From positions 868,001 to 932,000 of the forward strand of contig CP036163.1 in the NCBI GenBank assembly GCA_019056595.1: 64,000 bases of DNA. The letters are read 5' to 3'. Positions 39,996 to 50,065 of the stretch are shown here, in pieces. The notes under the pieces are model-generated. The model saw only the letters and a program-made list of their open reading frames with translations. It had not been told where the DNA came from and searched no databases. Source of the stretch: Pectobacterium atrosepticum. GTDB taxonomy: Bacteria > Pseudomonadota > Gammaproteobacteria > Enterobacterales > Enterobacteriaceae. The stretch's first letter is position 1, and each line of letters opens with the position of its first letter. The position numbers and the translations under genes are program-made.

Positions 39996-41300
39996 TTAAT
40001 GCAGTTTGAGGCGCGGGCGTATCACCCGGTTGATGCCACCGACCAGCATCATCAAGCCCGTTTTAACATAGCCGTGCAGGGCAACCTGGTGCATACGATA
40101 GAGGGAGATGTAAACGAAGCGAGCAATGCGCCCCTCTACCATCACTGAACCCCGCATCAGGTTCCCCATCAGGCTACCTACCGTACTGAATTTAGATAGC
40201 GAAACCAGCGAGCCGTGATCTTTGTAGACGTAAGACTTCAGCGCCTGTCCATTCAACAACGCGATGATGTTGCTGTGACAGCGTGATGCCATCTGGTGAG
40301 CCGCCTGCGCACGCGGTGGCACGAAACCGCCGCCTTCCTGCGGGCAGGATGCACAGTCGCCAATGGCGAAAATGTTAGGATCGCGTGTCGTCTGCAACGT
40401 GGGTTCAACAACAAGCTGATTGATCCGGTTGGTTTCCAGACCGGCAATGTCTTTCATTGCATCCGGTGCTTTGATTCCTGCCGCCCAAACCATCAGGTCG
40501 GCTTCGATAAATTCACCGTCCTTCGTATTCAGACCGGCGCTTTCCGCACTGGTTACCATGGTTTTCGTCAGCACGCGGACGCCAATATTATTCAGCTCAT
40601 GGTGTGCCGCCGCTGAAATGCGCGGCGGAAGCGCTGGCAAAATACGTTCGCCCGCTTCAACCAGCGTCACATTCAGTGTTTGGTTATCCAGTCCGTCAAA
40701 ACCATAGCTGTGCAGCTGTTTCACCGCGTTATGCAATTCCGCAGACAGCTCGACGCCAGTCGCTCCACCGCCCACAATCGCAATATTTACTCGCTCTTTT
40801 TCGTCCTGATTTGCTGTGAATTTCAGGAACAAATTCAGCATTTCATTATGGAAGCGACGGGCTTGTTTTGGATTATCCAGGAAAATACAGTGATCTTTCA
40901 CGCCCGGCGTGCCGAAGTCATTTGAAGCGCTGCCTAAGGCAACTACCAAAATGTCATACGGAATGCGGCGCGCCGCAACCAGTACGTCGCCTTGATCATC
41001 ACACACTTCGGCCAGTTGAATCTGCTGCTGTTCACGATCGATATCCGTCAGCATCCCCAGTTGGAACTGGAAATGGTGATTGCGGGCGTGCGCCAGGTAG
41101 CTCAGCGCATCCATATCGTCGTCCAGCGAACCGGTCGCGACTTCGTGCAGCAATGGTTTCCACAGGTGGCTGTGGTTACGATCCACCAGCGTAATGTCCG
41201 CTTTTTTCTTGCGTCCTAACTTGTGGCCCAAACTCGTTGCGAGTTCAAGTCCGCCAGCTCCCCCGCCGACAATGACAATTTTTTTGGTTGGTGATGTCAA
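39996..41300 (-). CDS. ndh: NADH dehydrogenase type II
   Basis: Single-subunit, non-proton-pumping NADH:quinone oxidoreductase on the inner membrane. The 434 residues have the FAD-binding motif [22 protein letters not shown] (about 8-29), the NADH-binding motif [22 protein letters not shown] (about 172-193), [12 protein letters not shown] and the membrane-associated C terminus [28 protein letters not shown]. Initiation is at a TTG codon with GGGGG 6 bases upstream, giving the family N terminus. An upstream FNR box predicts anaerobic repression as in E. coli. Confidence 0.95.
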   Translation of the reverse strand: MTSPTKKIVIVGGGAGGLELATSLGHKLGRKKKADITLVDRNHSHLWKPLLHEVATGSLDDDMDALSYLAHARNHHFQFQLGMLTDIDREQQQIQLAEVCDDQGDVLVAARRIPYDILVVALGSASNDFGTPGVKDHCIFLDNPKQARRFHNEMLNLFLKFTANQDEKERVNIAIVGGGATGVELSAELHNAVKQLHSYGFDGLDNQTLNVTLVEAGERILPALPPRISAAAHHELNNIGVRVLTKTMVTSAESAGLNTKDGEFIEADLMVWAAGIKAPDAMKDIAGLETNRINQLVVEPTLQTTRDPNIFAIGDCASCPQEGGGFVPPRAQAAHQMASRCHSNIIALLNGQALKSYVYKDHGSLVSLSKFSTVGSLMGNLMRGSVMVEGRIARFVYISLYRMHQVALHGYVKTGLMMLVGGINRVIRPRLKLH

Positions 41301-41355
41301 AATGACCCCCTAAAATGTGAACCAATCGTTAATAAAGAGTAAAAAATAATATCCT

Positions 41356-41449
41356 TATATAACATAGGGTTCGCGTAAGTTAAGCCTGATATCTGCTGCA
41401 AGAATAGCACGCTAGGTTATTTGGTCATACCAAAATTGATATATATCAA
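41356..41449 (-). promoter_or_regulatory. ndh promoter with FNR box
   Basis: TTGAT-ATAT-ATCAA at 41436-41449 is a perfect FNR site. On the minus strand TTAACT (41378-41383), a 16-base spacer and TATATA (41356-41361) form a candidate promoter. Its start near 41349 would put the FNR centre near -93.5, close to the distal FNR site known at E. coli ndh. Confidence 0.75.
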
Positions 41450-41656
41450 TTTATTTTGCGGCGCGGGTTTTTACCGAGAAAATTCCATCTTTATTTCAGT
41501 GAATTAGCGGAAGTCTATCTGAAGGGAAAATGCTGAATCGTGCGCCTATGCACGTCTGTACGAACTAAGGAAAGGGAATAAATAACGTCACTCCTCCTGA
41601 TATCCCTCTCAAACAGGGACATCAGAAGAAACACCCGCAGCCATTAACACCGCATG
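41450..41656. other. Non-coding gap between ndh control region and ycfP
   Basis: It contains one hairpin, CTGATATCCCT (41597-41607) with AGGGACATCAG (41615-41625) and one mismatch, which may mark the 3' end of the hinT-ycfP transcript. No gene is seen. Confidence 0.4.
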
Positions 41657-42199
41657 CTAACCGAGCGTTTTGAAGGCTTTTATCCGCTGTAGATGGGGAG
41701 AGATACTTTTGAATTTATGCGTCTGGATATCGTCCCAAACAATCTCATAATATTCTCCCAGCGCTTGCGCACTGCGCTGGCTGTCGAGCATCTCATCCTG
41801 ACGGGAAAGCATGACCATGCAGCGATCGCGGTTTTTTTCACGAAAATTCGCGACACACTTCGTGGCGATATCCAGATATTCTTCCGGTCGATCGATTTTC
41901 CCGCTCATGTTTTCCTGCGGGAAAAGGTTCGGATTGACAATAACTTGTCGTATATCACACAGAAAACCGACCCGTTCAGCCCAAAAACCGCCCAACCCCA
42001 CGCCACAAATCAGCGCACGATCGTCATTTGAATGCTGAATCATCTTATCCACCTGCTTTAGCAGGTGTTGCATATCATGACGCGGATGCAGCGTGCTATA
42101 GCTAATCAGCCGTACATCTTCATCGATAAACTGAAGCTGCAAGACTTTTTCATGGTTACCGGGGCTGGTTGAGTCAAAACCGTGTAAATAGATAATCAT
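41657..42199 (-). CDS. ycfP: YcfP, alpha/beta-hydrolase-like protein (UPF0227)
   Basis: 180 residues in the E. coli YcfP pattern: [18 protein letters not shown] at the N terminus, [15 protein letters not shown], then [39 protein letters not shown] and a final [20 protein letters not shown]. The usual serine nucleophile elbow (GxSxG) reads GVGLGG, so a classical esterase mechanism is unlikely. The function is unknown. It follows nagZ by 28 bases, the last gene of the hinT-ycfL-lpoB-thiK-nagZ-ycfP run. Confidence 0.88.
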   Translation of the reverse strand: MIIYLHGFDSTSPGNHEKVLQLQFIDEDVRLISYSTLHPRHDMQHLLKQVDKMIQHSNDDRALICGVGLGGFWAERVGFLCDIRQVIVNPNLFPQENMSGKIDRPEEYLDIATKCVANFREKNRDRCMVMLSRQDEMLDSQRSAQALGEYYEIVWDDIQTHKFKSISPHLQRIKAFKTLG

Positions 42200-42227
42200 C
42201 TTTTATCCTCACCACTGACTAGGTTGC

Positions 42228-43256
42228 CTATTTCTCACCATTTTTATGCGCCTGCCAGCGCTCACTGAGTGCGCTGAGCGCCTGATTTGCCTGCTTCCAG
42301 CGCGACGAATCCAGCAGTTCCCGACGAGAAAACGAACCCTGATGATATAAGCGCGTTAGTTGCTCCGCTTTGACCGGGGATAGGTTATCCAGCACGCTGA
42401 CCGCTCCTTCACGATGATTGCAAACCAGAATCATGTCACATCCCGCCTGCAACGCGGCCTGCGCCCGCTCTGGGTAACTTCCCATTACAGCCGCACCTTC
42501 CATCGACAGATCGTCGGAGAAAATGATGCCATCAAAGCCTAACTCTTCACGCAGTACTGTTTTAAGCCAGTAGGGAGAACCGCTGGCGGGACGCGGATCG
42601 GCCTCGGTGTAAATCACATGGGCAGGCATGATCGCATCCAACTGCTGACGTTGGATCAGCTCTTTAAAAATCAGCATATCGTGTGCGCGAATCTCCGCAA
42701 GCGGACGCGGATCGCGCGGCGTTTCTTTATGTGAATCGGCGCTGACCGCACCGTGACCGGGGAAATGCTTACCCGTGACTTTCATTCCTGCGCTGTGCAT
42801 ACCGCGAATAAAGCTCTGCGCTACAGCCAACGCCGTTTCCGGCTGTTCATGAAACGAACGCTCGCCAATCGCCGCACTCTGGTGACCGATATCCAGCACG
42901 GGTGCAAAACTAATGTCGATATCCATCGCGATCATTTCTGCCGCCATCAACCAGCCGCCTTCTTCCGCCAACCGTTGGGCTTCTGGCATGCTATTTAATG
43001 CAGCAAACGCCTGCGCGGCGGGCAAACGGGTAAATCCATCACGAAAACGCTGAACGCGCCCGCCTTCCTGATCCACAGAAACCACGAGACGCTCGCGCGA
43101 CGCCGCGCGGATTTGGCGCACTAATTCACGTAACTGCGCCGCATCATGAAAATTACGGGTGAACAGAATAACGCCGCCAACGAGCGGGTGTTCCAGCACT
43201 TCACGATCTTCTGCATCCAGCTCATAGCTGGCGACATCTAACATTACCGGACCCAC
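42228..43256 (-). CDS. nagZ: Beta-N-acetylhexosaminidase NagZ
   Basis: Cytoplasmic GH3 enzyme that removes GlcNAc from anhydro-muropeptides in cell-wall recycling and so also affects AmpC induction. The 342 residues carry [32 protein letters not shown] (catalytic His/Asp loop, about 163-181) and the nucleophile Asp in [15 protein letters not shown] (about 248). It initiates at GTG 43256 with GAGG 5 bases upstream, giving MGPVMLDV as in E. coli. Its product GlcNAc is substrate for NagK. Confidence 0.95.
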   Translation of the reverse strand: MGPVMLDVASYELDAEDREVLEHPLVGGVILFTRNFHDAAQLRELVRQIRAASRERLVVSVDQEGGRVQRFRDGFTRLPAAQAFAALNSMPEAQRLAEEGGWLMAAEMIAMDIDISFAPVLDIGHQSAAIGERSFHEQPETALAVAQSFIRGMHSAGMKVTGKHFPGHGAVSADSHKETPRDPRPLAEIRAHDMLIFKELIQRQQLDAIMPAHVIYTEADPRPASGSPYWLKTVLREELGFDGIIFSDDLSMEGAAVMGSYPERAQAALQAGCDMILVCNHREGAVSVLDNLSPVKAEQLTRLYHQGSFSRRELLDSSRWKQANQALSALSERWQAHKNGEK

Positions 43257-43318
43257 AAAAACCTCATTCTTTAATAGTACTGCTGAGTAAAATGACTACG
43301 ACCACAAAAATCATACCG

Positions 43319-44212
43319 TCAGCTTGACTGTAGCCCATGGCCCAGTTGTAGCCGATGATAGAGTGCGGGAATTTCCGCTAAAAACTCGGGGTTCTTCGTT
43401 TGTTGCCAGCGTATTTCAAACCACATCAATACCAGATAATCGACCCAGGGGAACCACTGCATCATCTGTTGCTGAAGACGGCTCACGGAAAACCCTCGCC
43501 GATGCTGCTGGTAGCTCTGTAGAAAGTGCGTTTGCGCCATGCTTTCCATCTGACTGGCTCGGACAATGAACGCTAGCTCAAAGGCGATATCGCCATCTGA
43601 GGCATATTCCCAGTCGATCAGCATGGTTCCTTGCGGTGTAATCAGTAGGTTCTCAGCATGTACATCCAGATGGAGGGGACCTAACGCCAAAGGCGTGGGT
43701 AACGCAGCACGTTGAAAATGATGGTGGGCACGCAACAACGCAGGCGAACGACGGCACGGATCCATCAGTTGCCAATGTTGAGCGAATAATATTTTGAGAT
43801 TGAGGGGATGACCGCTACGCGGCTGACGATGGAGCTGAGACAATACACGCGTCACTTCGCCATTAGCCAGCATCATCAGGAACTCATCTGTGGTAGCAAT
43901 GCGCCCCGGCACCCACTCGACAATTAACCAGCCGTCACGCCACAGCAGCGGCCGTGGCGCGAGTCCTATCGCCGACGTCTGCCGCAGCAGAGCGAACTCT
44001 CGCTGACGGTCGACGCCCATTTTTCGCTCAACTGGCGACTGCCGGCGTGCAAGCCACTCAATACCCGGCCCACGAATACGCCAGCTTTTACTACTTAGCC
44101 CCCCGACCAGCTCAAAGCGAATATCCGCCATCTCCACAGTAGGGAAATGTTTCTGGATCGTCGCCGTCAGCTGTTGCCGGATGCCCGCCGATTTAATGCT
44201 GAACGGCGCCAT
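43319..44212 (-). CDS. thiK: Thiamine kinase ThiK
   Basis: Phosphorylates salvaged thiamine to thiamine phosphate. About 297 residues from the ATG at 44212; the frame can be extended to a TTG at 44227. The phosphotransferase fold shows GPLHLDVHAENLLI (catalytic Asp and metal-binding Asn, about 180) and TMLIDWEYASDGDIAFELAF. It overlaps the end of lpoB by 20 bases. It is somewhat longer and more divergent than the E. coli protein, so the call leans on gene order as well as motifs. Confidence 0.85.
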   Translation of the reverse strand: MAPFSIKSAGIRQQLTATIQKHFPTVEMADIRFELVGGLSSKSWRIRGPGIEWLARRQSPVERKMGVDRQREFALLRQTSAIGLAPRPLLWRDGWLIVEWVPGRIATTDEFLMMLANGEVTRVLSQLHRQPRSGHPLNLKILFAQHWQLMDPCRRSPALLRAHHHFQRAALPTPLALGPLHLDVHAENLLITPQGTMLIDWEYASDGDIAFELAFIVRASQMESMAQTHFLQSYQQHRRGFSVSRLQQQMMQWFPWVDYLVLMWFEIRWQQTKNPEFLAEIPALYHRLQLGHGLQSS

Positions 44213-44774
44213 TGCCTGACCAAACAATTTCGCCGGTCTGTACCAGCATCAATTGCATATCAATTTGCGGTGATTTCACATCACCACTGACATCGCTGTA
44301 CAACACATACTGCGCGCTAACATAACGCGCCAGACCAATCGCCTTGCTGCGCGATCCTAAGCTGTCATCAACCGACAGACCCAGCGTTTGCTTCGCAGTA
44401 GCCAGTTGCTCACGTGGTACCAGCGTAAAGGCCTTACCGGAGGATAACGCGCTGTACAACGCATTTGTTGCTTTCGCTATCGGCAATGAACCATTGGTGT
44501 TATTTTTCACGCTATCCACCAGCAGTATGCTGCCCGGTGTAACGCCATCGGCTTTCAGCATCTGTGCCACCAACGGATTGATGCTGGCTTCCCAGTTCAA
44601 CGTCTGGATTTTAGGCGGTTGCGGTACAGATTCCCCCGGCGGCGGCGTTGGCGTGGTTGGCACTTGAGGCTCAACCGGCTCAATGGTCGCAGGCGGTTCA
44701 GTCGGTTCCGGCGGACGGCTTGGGCACCCTGTCAGTACCAACGCTGCCAGTATCACCCCTAGATACTTTTTCAT
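44193..44774 (-). CDS. lpoB: Outer-membrane lipoprotein LpoB, activator of PBP1b
   Basis: 193-residue lipoprotein that reaches through the murein to stimulate the bifunctional synthase PBP1b. It has a signal sequence with lipobox LTGC (Cys17), a proline-rich linker (about 20-55), then a globular domain with the conserved GSILLVDSVKNNTNG and LPIAKATNALYSALSSGKAFTLV. It lies between ycfL and thiK as in E. coli. The linker looks long enough to span the periplasm in part. Confidence 0.92.
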   Translation of the reverse strand: MKKYLGVILAALVLTGCPSRPPEPTEPPATIEPVEPQVPTTPTPPPGESVPQPPKIQTLNWEASINPLVAQMLKADGVTPGSILLVDSVKNNTNGSLPIAKATNALYSALSSGKAFTLVPREQLATAKQTLGLSVDDSLGSRSKAIGLARYVSAQYVLYSDVSGDVKSPQIDMQLMLVQTGEIVWSGNGAVQH

Positions 44775-44795
44775 ATTTTCTCTCTCAGCACACCA

Positions 44796-45176
44796 TTACA
44801 AAAACAGATGAAGACGAACCTGACGCGCATTAGGATTGCTACGCGTTGAAAAAACCGTCATTTCCGTCTGTGGCGGGATTTCAATGGACTGCACCTCTTC
44901 AAACGGCAGCACGTCCAGCCCGTTTTCATCATACCAATAGAAACGGTAATGCACGGTCACCGCATGTGAAGCATCGTTGCTGACAGCGGAAGAAGCTCGC
45001 AGTCTGCCATTTTCTGAATCCAGAGACGGATTCCCCGCCGTAATGCCAGCGGATAGCACGGGAGCATCCAATACCAGCGTTTGTCGCTCATTGATAGTCA
45101 GCACCTTTGGCGCACTACAGCCCGCTATCAATCCCAGCATCAAACACGCAAACATAAAAGGCGTCGGGTTACGCAT
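44796..45176 (-). CDS. ycfL: Lipoprotein YcfL
   Basis: 126-residue lipoprotein: signal peptide with lipobox LIAGC (Cys20), then a beta-rich domain of the DUF1425 type with VTVHYRFYWYDENGLDVLP and IPPQTEMTVFSTRSNPNARQVRLHLFL. Related periplasmic proteins take part in envelope or T6SS-linked functions, but its role is unknown. It lies 21 bases before lpoB and 69 bases after hinT. Confidence 0.85.
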   Translation of the reverse strand: MRNPTPFMFACLMLGLIAGCSAPKVLTINERQTLVLDAPVLSAGITAGNPSLDSENGRLRASSAVSNDASHAVTVHYRFYWYDENGLDVLPFEEVQSIEIPPQTEMTVFSTRSNPNARQVRLHLFL

Positions 45177-45245
45177 GGTTTACTCGCATGATGGTTTTCT
45201 CACCTGATTGTCTAACCATGTCTATCGAACTTAGCTCTACAGGAT

Positions 45246-45596
45246 CTAGTTCGCCAGCAAAGGCCCTAATGCACGGCCACCAAGTAGATGCATATGGATG
45301 TGATAAACTTCCTGCCCACCGTGTCGGTTGCAGTTAATAATCAGGCGATAGCCGTCTTCTGCAATGCCTTCCTGCTGCGCAATTTTACCCGCAACCGTCA
45401 CCATACGTCCCAGCGCCGCTTCATGCTCTGGCGCCGTGTCGTTAACGGTTGGGATTAATACATTCGGGATAATCAGAATATGGGTTGGCGTGCGGGGCGC
45501 GATATCACGGAAAGCGGTGACCAGTTCATCCTGATACACGATATCGGCAGGAATTTCCCGGCGGATGATTTTACTAAAGATGGTTTCTTCAGCCAT
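45246..45596 (-). CDS. hinT: HIT-family purine nucleoside phosphoramidase HinT
   Basis: 116 residues with the histidine triad [10 protein letters not shown] near 100, the catalytic HxHxH motif. The N terminus [24 protein letters not shown] and ALGPLLAN end are close to E. coli HinT. It hydrolyses aminoacyl-AMP and nucleoside phosphoramidates and influences D-alanine metabolism. It is the first gene of the hinT-ycfP run. Confidence 0.95.
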   Translation of the reverse strand: MAEETIFSKIIRREIPADIVYQDELVTAFRDIAPRTPTHILIIPNVLIPTVNDTAPEHEAALGRMVTVAGKIAQQEGIAEDGYRLIINCNRHGGQEVYHIHMHLLGGRALGPLLAN

Positions 45597-45813
45597 GATT
45601 GATTTCCTTGTTAAAGCTGGCGTTGAACGACGTCATGTAGGCAGTATGAGTGACATATTCCATTTCTTTCAACCTTCTTCGTCTATTTCTGGTGCAGGTG
45701 GTCAAAATACGACACGCAGAAAAAACCTGTCTGTACCGAACACTGCCACGCTATCACCACGGCGGCAAGGGTTTGACGCCGCTTAGCGAATGCCCATCGC
45801 GTCCCTTCCTTTG

Positions 45814-47265
45814 TCAGTTAACCGACTGCGGCGTTCTCACCAACATTAACAACAGGATGCAAACCAGCAAAGCCGCGCCTAAGTTGTAGAGCATTCCCAC
45901 GACAAAGGCAGAAATGTATTGATCCGCTTGTGTAACAGCGTCATCGCCTGTCGCCAGCGCGGTGCCAAACAAGATGCCAACCACTGCCACACCCAACGCC
46001 GCCCCAACCTGCTGAACCGTCGAGATCACGCCCGATGCCATACCGGCCTTAGCTTCATTTACAAAGCCCAAAACCAGATTCAGTAGCGGCGTCATGATAA
46101 AACCTTGACCTGCACCAAGCACCACCAGCACAGGAATCAGCCATGCGGCCACCAGATTCGCTCCCGCTAGCTGCACTTGCATAATCAACAGCCCGATGGA
46201 AACGGCATAAACTAACGCCCCCGCGACGATGGCTGGCATACCCCAGCGGGCAACCAGGCGCGGTGCAGCCAGCGACGCCAGAACGAAGCCCACGCTACAA
46301 GGCGCGAAAATACTACCGGCGAGAAAGGGATCGAGCCCCAACCCAACTTGCACCAGCAGAGCAAAACACAAGAAAAATGAGCTGGATGTGGAATACACCA
46401 GCAGCACCAGCAACACGCCCAACAGGAACCGACGCTGCACGAGCAGACGCATATCAACCAGCGGAAGATGTCCCGCTAGTTGTCGCCATTCCTGCTGGTG
46501 ATAAAAAACTGTCAGCAGGACAGCCGCAGCAGCCAGCATCCACAGGCTCCATGCAGGCCAGCCTTGTCCCGGTCCTTCGATCAGCGGCACCAGCAGCAAC
46601 GTCAACCCAATGCTAACCAGCGCCACACCCGCCCAATCCAGCGAAGGGCGCAGCGGCGTACGGGATTCAGGAATAAATCGAGCTGCCGCGATAGCCAACA
46701 GACCAATAGGAACATTAATAAGAAAGATGCTACGCCAGCTCAGCCCGAATAGGTTGGCATGCACCAGCCATCCTCCCAGTACCTGACCCGCGATAGCGGC
46801 TAGCCCCAGCGTCATCCCCAGCAGACCGAAGGCACGGCGACTATCGTTCCCATCGAAATTGACGCGGATAGAGGCGTAAACCTGTGGGAACAGTAGCGCG
46901 GCCGCGAGTCCCTGCAAGATGCGTGCGCTAATCAGAAATTCTGCGTTGGGCACTAAGCCACACAGCGCAGAAGCAATCGTAAATCCAGCCATGCCCACGA
47001 CAAACAGGCGGCGTCGCCCAAATATATCTCCCAATCGGCCACCCGTAATCAGCAGCACACCGAAAGCCAGTTCGTAACCCGCAACGATAAAGCCGATCTG
47101 CGCGAAGCTGGCACCCAAGTCGGCCTGCATGCTGGGGATGGCAACATTGACCACGAACAGATCGAAGATCGTAACAAAGCCCGCCATGAGCAGCACAGAC
47201 AGACCGAGCCAAGGCGGACTATTGGCCGTCGTCGTTACAGCCGAAGCACGATAAGTTGAGTTCAT
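45814..47265 (-). CDS. MFS exporter, DHA2 (EmrB/QacA) family
   Basis: 483 residues with 14 predicted membrane segments. The start has the DHA2 signature FDLFVVNVAIPSMQADLG (about 34-51), then ELAFGVLLITGGRLGDIFGRRRLF and RILQGLAAALLFPQVYASI. The last third has GAGQGFIMTPLLNLVLGFV and ASGVISTVQQVGAALGVAVVGILFG. It is a drug/proton antiporter candidate, probably controlled by the divergent XRE/MmyB regulator. It occupies the place of fhuE between hinT and ptsG in E. coli. Confidence 0.86.
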   Translation of the reverse strand: MNSTYRASAVTTTANSPPWLGLSVLLMAGFVTIFDLFVVNVAIPSMQADLGASFAQIGFIVAGYELAFGVLLITGGRLGDIFGRRRLFVVGMAGFTIASALCGLVPNAEFLISARILQGLAAALLFPQVYASIRVNFDGNDSRRAFGLLGMTLGLAAIAGQVLGGWLVHANLFGLSWRSIFLINVPIGLLAIAAARFIPESRTPLRPSLDWAGVALVSIGLTLLLVPLIEGPGQGWPAWSLWMLAAAAVLLTVFYHQQEWRQLAGHLPLVDMRLLVQRRFLLGVLLVLLVYSTSSSFFLCFALLVQVGLGLDPFLAGSIFAPCSVGFVLASLAAPRLVARWGMPAIVAGALVYAVSIGLLIMQVQLAGANLVAAWLIPVLVVLGAGQGFIMTPLLNLVLGFVNEAKAGMASGVISTVQQVGAALGVAVVGILFGTALATGDDAVTQADQYISAFVVGMLYNLGAALLVCILLLMLVRTPQSVN

Positions 47266-47364
47266 GTTGTCTATCCTTGTGTATCGCGAATTTATGTATC
47301 AAGAGTCATCACGCCATCATTCTCAAACCTCTTTTAAACGATTACAATTTAACAACTTATGCTA

Positions 47365-47377
47365 TTACTAAAAGTAA
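47365..47377. promoter_or_regulatory. Small palindrome in the exporter/regulator divergent region
   Basis: TTACT-AAA-AGTAA is a perfect dyad 11 bases before the regulator start codon. It is a candidate autoregulatory operator, seen by eye only. Confidence 0.3.
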
Positions 47378-47388
47378 CTCGGTAAACG

Positions 47389-48186
47389 ATGAGAACATTG
47401 GAGAGAACTCGCCACGATCTGGCGGCCTTTTTGCGCGCGCACCGCGAACGGGTGTCACCCGCTGATGTAGGTTTGCCCAGTGGTGGAAGACGGCGCACGC
47501 CGGGGCTGCGACGCGAAGAAGTGGCCGCACTGGCCGGGGTCGGCCTGACCTGGTATACCTGGCTCGAACAAGGACGCGACATTGGTGTGTCAGCAGCCTT
47601 TTTGGACAGCCTGGCACGGGTGCTCAAACTTGATGCGGCCGAACGTCGCCATCTGTACCTGCTGGCACATGAACGGCCACCTGTCGAGCCGGGTAAGACG
47701 TGGTGCGTGGTTCCACCACTGGTACGGCGTCTAATGCACGATCTGGCCCCGCATTCAGCTTACATACTCAATCTGCGCTGGGACGTACTGGCCTTTAATG
47801 AACCGGCGAACCAGTTTTTCGGCTTTGACGCGCATCCCTCCGAGAGACGTAACCTGCTCTGGCTCTTGTTTACCGATCCGTTGTTGCATGAGCGATTTGT
47901 CGGCTGGGAGAAACAAGCACCACAAATGTTGTCGAGTTTTCGCCGCGATTTCGCTCGCGCAACGCAGGAGGCTGATATTCATGAGCTAGTGGATGAACTG
48001 GAACAAGTGTCGCCAGACTTCAAAATGTGGTGGCGTCAGCATGATGTGCATGCGCCGTGCAGTGGGGTTCGCCAACTGATGATTGAGGGCAAGCCTGAAG
48101 CCTTCGAGCACACGTCGCTGACCATCGATGAAGATCGGCATCTGCGCCTGGTGGTTTATGCGCAGCAATCTCAGGAAAGAATATGA
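47389..48186 (+). CDS. XRE-family regulator with MmyB-like ligand-binding domain
   Basis: 265 residues. The N-terminal helix-turn-helix (about 10-80) has the hallmark RRTPGLRREEVAALAGVGLTWYTWLEQGRDIGVSAAFLDSLARVLKL. The C-terminal MmyB/PAS-like domain (about 100-260) contains LRWDVLAFNEPANQFF and WWRQHDVHAPCSGVRQL. In actinobacteria such proteins bind fatty-acid or flavonoid-like ligands; the ligand here is unknown. Divergent placement makes it the likely regulator of the DHA2 exporter. Confidence 0.88.
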   Translation: MRTLERTRHDLAAFLRAHRERVSPADVGLPSGGRRRTPGLRREEVAALAGVGLTWYTWLEQGRDIGVSAAFLDSLARVLKLDAAERRHLYLLAHERPPVEPGKTWCVVPPLVRRLMHDLAPHSAYILNLRWDVLAFNEPANQFFGFDAHPSERRNLLWLLFTDPLLHERFVGWEKQAPQMLSSFRRDFARATQEADIHELVDELEQVSPDFKMWWRQHDVHAPCSGVRQLMIEGKPEAFEHTSLTIDEDRHLRLVVYAQQSQERI

Positions 48187-48301
48187 TATGGCGCTGATGC
48201 GGTATCAGAAAGATAGACAAATATACGATAGGATCTCGCTACATAAGCAGATAAGAGTCTCGCCGTTCATGTTTTGAAGACCGTTTGATGATAACCATAA
48301 A

Positions 48302-48321
48302 AAAGGGGCTTTCGCCCCTTT
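48302..48321 (-). terminator. Intrinsic terminator of ptsG
   Basis: AAAGGGGC (48302-48309) pairs with GCCCCTTT (48314-48321) around TTTC. On the minus strand a T-run follows the stem, 21 bases past the ptsG stop. Confidence 0.88.
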
Positions 48322-48342
48322 CTGCAACTCCCCAACAACTCA

Positions 48343-49776
48343 TCAATGGTTACGGATGTAGTCGTCCATATCGGTTTTCAGGTTATCGGATTTTGTACCG
48401 AAAATTGCCTGAACACCGGAACCTGCCACAACAACACCTGCTGCGCCCAGTTTTTTCAGGCCAGCCTGATCAACTTTAGCCACATCGCCTACGCTAACGC
48501 GCAAACGAGTGATGCATGCATCCAGGTTAGTGATGTTTTCTTTACCACCAAACGCGCTAACCAGTGCAGCAGCCATTTCGGTGCTGTCCTGCGAAACTTG
48601 CTCAGATGAGCTATCTTCACGGCCCGGCGTTTTCAGGTTCAGCTTAGTAATCAGAACGCGGAAAATGGTGTAGTAAATCAACGCATAGCACAGACCCACA
48701 ATCGGGAACAGCCACAGGTTGCTACCGTTGCCGCTCAGTACCACAAAGTCGATCAGACCGTGAGAGAAGCTTGTACCATCACGCATACCCAACAGGATAC
48801 AGATTGGGAACGCCAGACCCGCCAGAATCGCATGGATCACATACAGGATCGGCGCAACAAACATGAATGAGAACTCAATTGGCTCAGTGATACCCGTCAG
48901 GAACGAGGTCAGTGCCGCAGAGATCATGATACCGCCCACTTTCGCGCGGTTTTCTGGTTTAGCCGAATGCCAGATAGCAATCGCCGCCGCTGGCAGACCG
49001 TACATTTTGAACAGGAAGCCGCCGGACAATTTACCCGCAGTTGGGTCACCCGCGATGTAACGTGGGATATCACCGTGGAAAACCTGGCCAGCCGCATTGG
49101 TGAATTCACCCACTTGCATCTGGAAAGGTACGTTCCAGATATGGTGCAGACCAAACGGTACCAGAGAACGTTCAACGACACCGTAAATACCGAATGCCAA
49201 CGTCGGGTTCTCATTCGCTGCCCAGTGAGAGAATACCTGGATAGCACTACCGACCGGTGGCCATATGAAAGACAACACCGTACCGATAATGATTGCCGTC
49301 AGACCCGAAATAATCGGTACAAAGCGTTTACCGGCAAAGAAGCCCAGATACTCAGGCAGTTGGATGCGGTAGAAGCGGTTAAACATATACGCGGCAATCG
49401 AACCGGCAATGATCCCGCCCAGAACACCGGTATCTGCCAAGTGCTTCGCAGTAATCTCGGCAGCCGGTAGATTAAGAACTATCGGCGCAATCGCCGCCAT
49501 GGTTTTCACCATGATGCCGTAAGCCACCACCGCCGCCAGTGCGGAAACACCGTCATTGTTGGTGAAGCCCAGGGCAACACCGATAGCAAAAATCAGCGGC
49601 ATGTTGGCAAATACCGAGTCACCAGCCTGTGCCATGACGCTGGAGACAATTTCAGGTAACCAGCTAAAATTGGCCGAACCGACACCCAGCAGAATACCTG
49701 CGATAGGGAGTACGGATACGGGCAGCATTAGCGACTTACCTACTTTTTGCAGGTTTGCGAATGCATTCTTGAACAT
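48343..49776 (-). CDS. ptsG: Glucose-specific PTS permease EIICB-Glc
   Basis: Imports and phosphorylates glucose across the inner membrane. The 477 residues match E. coli PtsG in length. The EIIC part (about 1-385) begins [33 protein letters not shown] and has [18 protein letters not shown] and [18 protein letters not shown]. The EIIB part carries the phospho-cysteine C421 in [10 protein letters not shown]. The promoter has CRP- and Mlc-type sites, and the ribosome-binding region carries an SgrS-type target. Confidence 0.95.
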   Translation of the reverse strand: MFKNAFANLQKVGKSLMLPVSVLPIAGILLGVGSANFSWLPEIVSSVMAQAGDSVFANMPLIFAIGVALGFTNNDGVSALAAVVAYGIMVKTMAAIAPIVLNLPAAEITAKHLADTGVLGGIIAGSIAAYMFNRFYRIQLPEYLGFFAGKRFVPIISGLTAIIIGTVLSFIWPPVGSAIQVFSHWAANENPTLAFGIYGVVERSLVPFGLHHIWNVPFQMQVGEFTNAAGQVFHGDIPRYIAGDPTAGKLSGGFLFKMYGLPAAAIAIWHSAKPENRAKVGGIMISAALTSFLTGITEPIEFSFMFVAPILYVIHAILAGLAFPICILLGMRDGTSFSHGLIDFVVLSGNGSNLWLFPIVGLCYALIYYTIFRVLITKLNLKTPGREDSSSEQVSQDSTEMAAALVSAFGGKENITNLDACITRLRVSVGDVAKVDQAGLKKLGAAGVVVAGSGVQAIFGTKSDNLKTDMDDYIRNH

Positions 49777-49780
49777 AATT

Positions 49781-49796
49781 GAGTGTGCTCCTGAGT
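49781..49796 (-). promoter_or_regulatory. Probable SgrS small-RNA target at the ptsG ribosome-binding site
   Basis: Read on the minus strand, the leader is ACTCAGGAGCACACTC just before the ATG and contains the Shine-Dalgarno. E. coli ptsG has ACTCAG-GAGCAC at the same place, where SgrS pairs through GUGUGACUGAGU. Here both ACTCAG and CACAC are complementary to that E. coli seed. Confidence 0.65.
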
Positions 49797-49882
49797 AATA
49801 GTGCTTTTACTTCTGATACTTCATCTATAAGCAAAGGTGGGGAGGATGGCCTTTGCGAGTTGGGGTGTCTTAGCCCCCTTTA

Positions 49883-49935
49883 ATTTTTACGCAGAGTAAA
49901 ATAAATAGCGTTCACAATGTTTGATTGCTATCACG
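49883..49935 (-). promoter_or_regulatory. ptsG promoter with CRP and Mlc-type sites
   Basis: On the minus strand CGTGA-TAGCAA-TCAAA (49920-49935) is a CRP site almost identical to E. coli ptsG. TATTTT (49898-49903) is the -10 box, and the dyad TATTTTACTC-TGCGTAAAAAT over it resembles the Mlc operator. The predicted start near 49887 leaves a leader of about 110 bases. Confidence 0.75.
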
Positions 49936-50065
49936 TTTCCACAAGCCAACAGGCTGAGAACGAACAGATATTGCACTTTTTTGTGATATATCGCTAAAAA
50001 ACACGCCCCCCTGAAGAGGAAAAACCTGATCAAGGGGATTATGTGTCGCTATTAATTACACGGGT

